A DNA stretch of 9,329 nt from Acidimicrobiaceae bacterium. GTDB taxonomy: Bacteria > Actinomycetota > Acidimicrobiia > Acidimicrobiales > UBA8592. How positions within the stretch are numbered: position 1 is the first letter of the stretch; each line of letters opens with the position of its first letter. The position numbers and the translations under genes were made by a program. The stretch spans positions 1 through 9,329 of the forward strand of contig PBPU01000099.1 of the NCBI GenBank assembly GCA_002724825.1. The letters run 5' to 3'. Below, piece by piece: positions 6,801 to 9,329 of this stretch. The notes beneath the pieces are model-generated. The model saw only the letters and a program-made list of their open reading frames with translations. It had not been told where the DNA came from and searched no databases.

Positions 6801-8017
6801 ATTGTAGTTCCTGTTCCGTGGTTACCATCAGCAATATCTGATCCACCACCATCGTCAATAAGAACGATAGAATCAGTTATGCTACCGTCTCCATCAGCAT
6901 CATGAATCCATGATCCTGCTGGTAAATTTATAGTTGCAGTAGTATTGCCTGCTTGCCCACCAGTAATTGCACCACTGATATCACCATCAAACAATTGTGT
7001 CCATTCTGCGTCAGCATTTTGACCATGAGAAGCATCAAATCTACCGTCAGCAGTAGATCCGCCATCAGCTGCAGCAGCATTGTTCATTGCTTGAGCAACT
7101 TTACCACCAGTACCAAAAGCGTTACCTGCAGCTGCAAAGCCGTCTTGAGCTGTAAGAGCTGCTACATTGTCGTTGACACCTTCTGTGTCAGCAACAAGGA
7201 ATTCTGCTTCGAAAACACCAGTGTTTCTTCCAGTTTCAACAACTGAAATAGTACTAGCATTTGATTCTAATTGAACAGTAGACCAAGCTTTAACGTTAAA
7301 TGTGTTTACAGCTGAAGTGTAGTAACCTACGAAAAGGTCCTCACCGTCAGCAATGTCACCAGCACCCGTAGCTTCTCCACCATTTGCTGTATTTGAAATG
7401 ATAGTAATTTGAGGCGCTGAAGCTGAGTTAGTAGCAGAATCTCCATTTGCTACGTTAACAATCTGCCATACAGCACTACCTGCAGTACAAGTACCACCAA
7501 AAGCTGTACCGCTCCATGTTGGAACCTGACTATTGTTACATACCTTTACACTAACTTCGTCATCTAAAAACCCGTCACCGTCTGAGTCTATAACAGGAGA
7601 ACCTGCCAAACCAGATGCGACTGGAGTCATACCAGCTCTGTGAGTAGCAGATGCATCAGCAATGTCATTTGCTGCTGAAATAGCTGCTACTTTCGTGTTA
7701 TAGTCTGCTTCAACTACAGTTATAACTACCTTGTTGGCATTTAGAATGTGTGAGTTTTTCACATCATTTGCTGTGTCAACGTCAGTCATAGTCACATAAA
7801 CTGTTGAAGCATTTTTCCTTGAAGAAGGGTTAGCCCTTGCTGTAGGAGGAGATGCTTCAGTCGTTAGAGCAGTTCCTTTATTAGTTAAATAAACCGAAGC
7901 TAATGCTTCCGCTTCAACTGCATTATTGTCTGATGACATCAAAGTGCCAACTCCAAGTATTGCTACAGCTAAAACAAAAACTAAGCCTTGGCTTACAATT
8001 CGTTTTATTATATCCAT
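3806..8017 (-). CDS. Giant secreted S-layer-type surface protein with Ig-like domains and two C-terminal AGWNL modules
   Basis: This product of 1,403 residues has a signal peptide (MDIIKRIV, then hydrophobic GLVFVLAVAILGVGTLM; cleavage probably in the AVEAEALA stretch). Residue numbers here count from a six-codon-longer start at 8035. The body is rich in Ala, Thr, Ser, Asp and Gly and poor in Lys and Arg. It contains Ig-like units, three of which end in DLAGN (721, 857 and 1192). Asp-rich DxDxDG loops, likely calcium sites, occur at 150, 379, 964 and 1119. Cysteine occurs only six times, in three pairs. The C-terminus has two related modules starting AGWNLMSFP (1219) and AGWNLVGV (1319), with 'GYWV' and 'AFWVF' near their ends, common in Chloroflexota surface proteins. 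No SLH domain, LPxTG motif or C-terminal membrane helix is seen. I infer an S-layer or other abundant surface layer. I chose the ATG at 8017 because a GAGAGG precedes it; the ATG at 8035 has none. Confidence 0.85.
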   Translation of the reverse strand: MDIIKRIVSQGLVFVLAVAILGVGTLMSSDNNAVEAEALASVYLTNKGTALTTEASPPTARANPSSRKNASTVYVTMTDVDTANDVKNSHILNANKVVITVVEADYNTKVAAISAANDIADASATHRAGMTPVASGLAGSPVIDSDGDGFLDDEVSVKVCNNSQVPTWSGTAFGGTCTAGSAVWQIVNVANGDSATNSASAPQITIISNTANGGEATGAGDIADGEDLFVGYYTSAVNTFNVKAWSTVQLESNASTISVVETGRNTGVFEAEFLVADTEGVNDNVAALTAQDGFAAAGNAFGTGGKVAQAMNNAAAADGGSTADGRFDASHGQNADAEWTQLFDGDISGAITGGQAGNTTATINLPAGSWIHDADGDGSITDSIVLIDDGGGSDIADGNHGTGTTINTVTCSGGTDTTCMQVDSAARTIVLNITPTANIGDGATDVADVFAIVNDNVVNNAKVDTNNSDTITTDDVLTGRTGSDTQSSGTGGVGNTTPASNGMDRTPIVEAQANATITVQYQDLTDNSTSTSATTGTKIKETVTVDVSAPAPVVSSPTSGSSFKDRQPSFAGSVTDIGSGLDVSTAVLYVDMLEDSAANGLTSVISKSELAGSWLGAAGSITGNDRYDQFAVTLDNTTTMKDGVSSITWKVATTANIPCSTGTADGTNHAGLDNTGGDGSSSSSNTHTNFVGLVSCNAALSTPDVVVDYILSATDLAGNRGFSDATTTDTDTTAIGDPYTINIDEQKPVIQDADTKTGVYWNAGTFAEKTNDPTRIVVGFNDEIGTVSASSFEVTTDAGVVITPTAAEIGTKGTDANGASFDQRKKVYLTLPSALATNDTPQVKLVGDVADLAGNSTKSGTVKNAIDKLKPNLTMVLSGGSGTGAAGTANDSNSLTKSAMTITITTDEVLASPPTVQIFNENYGKTGAYAQLSASTALTTLAAGASQNVDIATNTIVDTDKDGSFTDEITLESVTVSSTNLANLAVTAVTNGGDGNAENVRITIKNNNSAALPGAADDVKISGNTNAALTSASDEVAAENTVASVAQDSKTYTATFSGTGFSDAATDDTKIVYVSANDASTSTNTGTVGKKDMSDADAYTFRLDKTAPVLKNDPDGDGTVGSTTTLPRPYVIFEFTDNSDVTVVSASFGGDDVLAKLASTNNKKYFMVPEADLAASTYVVKAKGTDLAGNKGAEGSYNLKVTSRKDYKATLLAGWNLMSFPSDPISNGIGNVFTNTGIDQVVAYDAMSKGSPWQVATKDSASGTFSGSLSSIHSGHGYWVHSTEFASQSVSLTGPEGPSATAPPSIPSIELAAGWNLVGVVDATKALTQADEGTQYKRNKVYLGSSNGSSVTKAYEYDTSNLTWVAVDIEGDADNDANAVNIGEAFWVFAKPGNSGLLTPIVP

Positions 8018-8027
8018 CTCGATACTA

Positions 8028-8033
8028 CCTCTC
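8028..8033 (-). promoter_or_regulatory. Shine-Dalgarno sequence deciding the start of the giant surface protein
   Basis: GAGAGG on the minus strand lies 10 nt before the ATG at 8017. This is a slightly long but workable spacing, and one of only two purine-rich ribosome sites I can see in the window. It overlaps the last base of the alternative ATG at 8035, which has only A/T-rich sequence before it. The shorter start is therefore more likely. Confidence 0.6.
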
Positions 8034-8039
8034 ATGAAT

Positions 8040-8091
8040 AATTATTTTGTTTATGGCTCAATAGCAATCAGCGTGTTTAAACGGCAATAGC
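8040..8091 (-). repeat. Imperfect tandem 26-bp repeat in the surface-protein leader
   Basis: Two adjacent 26-nt units (8091-8066 and 8065-8040, minus strand) agree at 17 positions. Each starts with GCTATTG and carries TAAACA at the same offset. The first unit also holds the palindromes AATAGCTATT (8095-8086) and GTTTAAAC (8082-8075). The pair ends 22 nt before the chosen ATG, within the predicted leader. It could be a paired protein-binding site or part of a folded leader RNA; I recognise no known riboswitch class. Confidence 0.5.
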
Positions 8092-8100
8092 TATTAATAA

Positions 8101-8120
8101 ACCTTATCTTACTTTATCTA
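8101..8120 (-). repeat. Tandem decamer pair in the surface-protein leader
   Basis: Two adjacent 10-bp units, ACCTTATCTT and ACTTTATCTA on the plus strand, differ at two positions. They lie directly upstream of the 26-bp repeats. In DNA this A/T-rich, two short near-copies can arise by chance, so weight should be placed only on their position in the leader. Confidence 0.35.
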
Positions 8121-8246
8121 AAACTTTCAGATAAATCAACAATTCTTATTACAGATTTCAAGAAAAATTATTTCTAGTGCGTAAAAAGATTGTTTTTTTA
8201 CCTGCAAAGCTTGCTTAAATAAAATATTTTAAAGTTATGAATAAAA

Positions 8247-8275
8247 ATATAACTCAAAAAAAAAGTTTAGGTCAA
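8247..8275 (-). promoter_or_regulatory. Sigma70-type promoter for the giant surface-protein gene
   Basis: On the minus strand a -35 box TTGACC (8275-8270) is followed by a spacer of exactly 17 bp containing a run of nine T, then a -10 box TTATAT (8252-8247). This is the best sigma70-like match I found in the window. Initiation near 8240 would give a leader of about 220 nt before the ATG at 8017, unusually long beside the very short spacers of the other genes. A weaker combination, TTGATT and TAAAGT with 17 bp between them, lies closer to the gene at about 8106-8135. Confidence 0.5.
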
Positions 8276-8511
8276 CGTTTTTTTTTACGAGTTTTTAGAA
8301 AAATAAAAAAAAGCTATCAAATCAATATATTTGGATGTGAAAATCTAATTAAATTTTGATTAATCATTTTTTTATATGCATTATCAATTCTCAATTATCT
8401 TTAATATTTCCCAAAAAAGAAAAGTTTCCCAAAATAAATCAGCAAATCTTATTGTTAAATTAAGAAATTAAGGACAAAAAAATCTTCAATCATAAAAATA
8501 TTTAAATCAAA

Positions 8512-8551
8512 ATTATTCTTCTATATTAAATATTATTCTTCTATATTAAAT
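8512..8551. repeat. Perfect 20-bp tandem duplication downstream of rho
   Basis: The plus-strand unit ATTATTCTTCTATATTAAAT occurs twice with no gap and no mismatch (8512-8531 and 8532-8551). The flanking bases do not continue the match, so it is exactly two copies. It lies about 60 bp past the rho stop codon. A recent slippage duplication is the simplest origin. Confidence 0.95.
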
Positions 8552-8611
8552 GGCAATGAGTAATAGAATTAAGTACTAATAGAAAAGGTCAAAAAATTAC
8601 TAGTAAAAAAA

Positions 8612-9329
8612 TTAATCTTTTTGGTCCTGAAGGTACGCTTGCATATTATCAAGAAAATCTTGATTACTTGAAGCTGACTTTAATCCATCTACGATCTTTT
8701 CAGTCCATGTTTTTTCATTATTTTCGGAAGGAAATGCTGCCATTATTCTTCTTACCTGAGTTATCTTACTTAAAGTAGATTCATTTTGGAGTAGCTCTTC
8801 ATGTCTTGTGCCACTTTTTTCAATGTTTATTGCTGGCCATATTCTTCTCTCAGCAAGGCCTCTATCAAGATGAAGTTCCATATTTCCTGTACCCTTGAAT
8901 TCTTCATATATAAGATCATCAAGTCTGCTACCAGTATCAACCAAAGCTGTTGCTATTATAGTTAAGCTTCCACCTTCTTCGCAATTTCTAGCTGCTCCAA
9001 AAAACTTTTTAGGTGGATAAAGAGCATATGGATCCATACCACCAGAAAGTGTTTTTCCAGATGATGGGACCGCGATATTATAAGCTCTTCCAAGTCTGGT
9101 TAATGAATCTAGTAGTAAAACAACATTTTCACCTGATTCAACTAAACGTCTTGCTCTTTCAAGTGCTGTTTCTGAAGTTTTACAGTGATCTTCTACAGGT
9201 TCATCAAATGTTGATGAAAAGACTTCACCTTTTACAGACCTTCTCATGTCTGTGACTTCTTCAGGTCTTTCACCAATCAATGCTACGATGAGTTTTATTT
9301 CTGGAGAATTTTTTTCAATTGAATTTGCA
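8612..9329 (-). CDS. rho: Transcription termination factor Rho, C-terminal part
   Basis: Rho is the hexameric RNA-dependent ATPase/helicase that ends transcription at untranslated RNA. The last 238 codons are present. The gene enters from the right edge in frame, so no start is visible and the TTG at 9280 is an internal Leu codon. Conserved segments in order are GERPEEVTDM, VKGEVFSSTFDEP, the Walker B region LLLDSLTRLGRAYN, the SGGMDPYAL loop (E. coli TGGVDANAL), KKFFGAARNCEEGGSLTI, IYEEFKGTGNMELHL with the secondary-channel Lys, and SGTRHEELL containing the arginine finger. The C-terminus ends within the normal family range. The N-terminal RNA-binding domain and Walker A loop lie outside the window. 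Everything visible looks functional. rpmE (ribosomal protein L31), which follows rho in many bacteria, is not here; a long gene-free region follows instead. Confidence 0.97.
   Translation of the reverse strand, partial: ANSIEKNSPEIKLIVALIGERPEEVTDMRRSVKGEVFSSTFDEPVEDHCKTSETALERARRLVESGENVVLLLDSLTRLGRAYNIAVPSSGKTLSGGMDPYALYPPKKFFGAARNCEEGGSLTIIATALVDTGSRLDDLIYEEFKGTGNMELHLDRGLAERRIWPAINIEKSGTRHEELLQNESTLSKITQVRRIMAAFPSENNEKTWTEKIVDGLKSASSNQDFLDNMQAYLQDQKD

Larger units (their letters stand above)
8036..8611. other. Gene-free region between rho and the giant surface-protein gene
   Basis: No convincing coding frame is seen on either strand in these 576 bp, which are extremely A/T-rich with many A and T tracts. 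The region includes the 20-bp tandem repeat near the rho end, two copies of TTTCCCAAAA 18 bp apart (8407-8434, plus strand), a 10-bp palindrome TGATTAATCA at 8357-8366, a promoter candidate, and the repeat-bearing leader of the surface-protein gene. No GC-stemmed terminator follows rho, so rho transcripts may read on or end by another mechanism. Confidence 0.7.

Noticed and set aside
4008..7246. Several plus-strand open frames of 78-125 codons opposite the giant surface-protein gene
   Set aside because: They are complements of the Ala/Thr/Ser-rich coding strand, have low-complexity products, and conflict with a continuous 1,400-residue frame that has clear domains.
8018..8035. ATG at 8035 as the start of the giant surface protein
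   Set aside because: No ribosome site precedes it, and it lies across the GAGAGG that serves the ATG at 8017. It cannot be excluded, since the signal peptide would work with either.
8181..8201. 7-bp inverted repeat GTAAAAA/TTTTTAC in the surface-protein leader
   Set aside because: The stem is almost all A-T pairs, is not followed by a T tract on the minus strand, and is expected by chance in DNA this A/T-rich.
8018..8240. A known riboswitch (such as cyclic di-GMP or cobalamin) in the long leader
   Set aside because: The conserved cores of the classes I know are not present; only short hairpins and repeats are visible.
8407..8434. Two copies of TTTCCCAAAA 18 bp apart as an operator
   Set aside because: The copies are short, low in complexity and upstream of the predicted promoter with no supporting context; noted only as part of the gene-free region.
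8590..8612. Palindrome TTACTAGTAA flanked by A runs just after rho as a terminator
   Set aside because: There is no room for a loop, the possible stem is three A-T pairs, and it has no GC core.

Overview
This window is AT-rich bacterial DNA, and every gene I can support lies on the minus strand, so transcription runs from the right edge to the left. The low GC content, short spacers and frequent lack of a Shine-Dalgarno sequence suggest a streamlined free-living, probably marine, bacterium. Three traits point to Chloroflexota, perhaps a Dehalococcoidia/SAR202-like lineage: long Pro-Thr spacers in secreted proteins, paired C-terminal 'AGWNL' modules on a giant surface protein, and an MBL-fold protein of a kind I associate with that phylum. 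This placement is inference from style of proteins, not from a marker gene.

Layout in transcription order. (1) 9329-8612: the C-terminal part of transcription terminator Rho, cut by the window edge. (2) 8611-8018: nearly 600 bp with no gene. It holds a perfect 20-bp tandem repeat, a good sigma70-type promoter, and a leader of about 220 nt with further repeats. (3) 8017-3806: one very large secreted, Ig-like, S-layer-type surface protein, closed by a strong symmetric hairpin terminator at 3754-3789. (4) 3714-2698: a second secreted protein with two related beta-type domains, Pro-Thr linkers and a C-terminal sorting-like tail (Cys, Gly-rich stretch, one membrane helix, basic cluster). (5) 2684-2085: a degenerate metallo-beta-lactamase-fold protein that has lost its metal ligands. 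(6) 2023-1: a chaperone and ribosome-modification cluster, dnaJ-prmA-rsmE, with overlapping genes; rsmE runs off the left edge.

How the parts fit. The two secreted proteins are neighbours, both carry signal peptides, and both look like cell-surface components. The terminator between them suggests separate expression, with the large one probably made in much greater amount, as its strong leader and less AT-rich coding sequence hint. The small MBL-fold gene starts only 13 nt after the second surface gene and probably shares its transcript. The dnaJ-prmA-rsmE order is a conserved housekeeping arrangement. I saw no tRNA, rRNA, CRISPR, transposase or phage gene. The most interesting material is the surface-protein pair, the sorting-type tail, the pseudoenzyme and the repeat-bearing leader.
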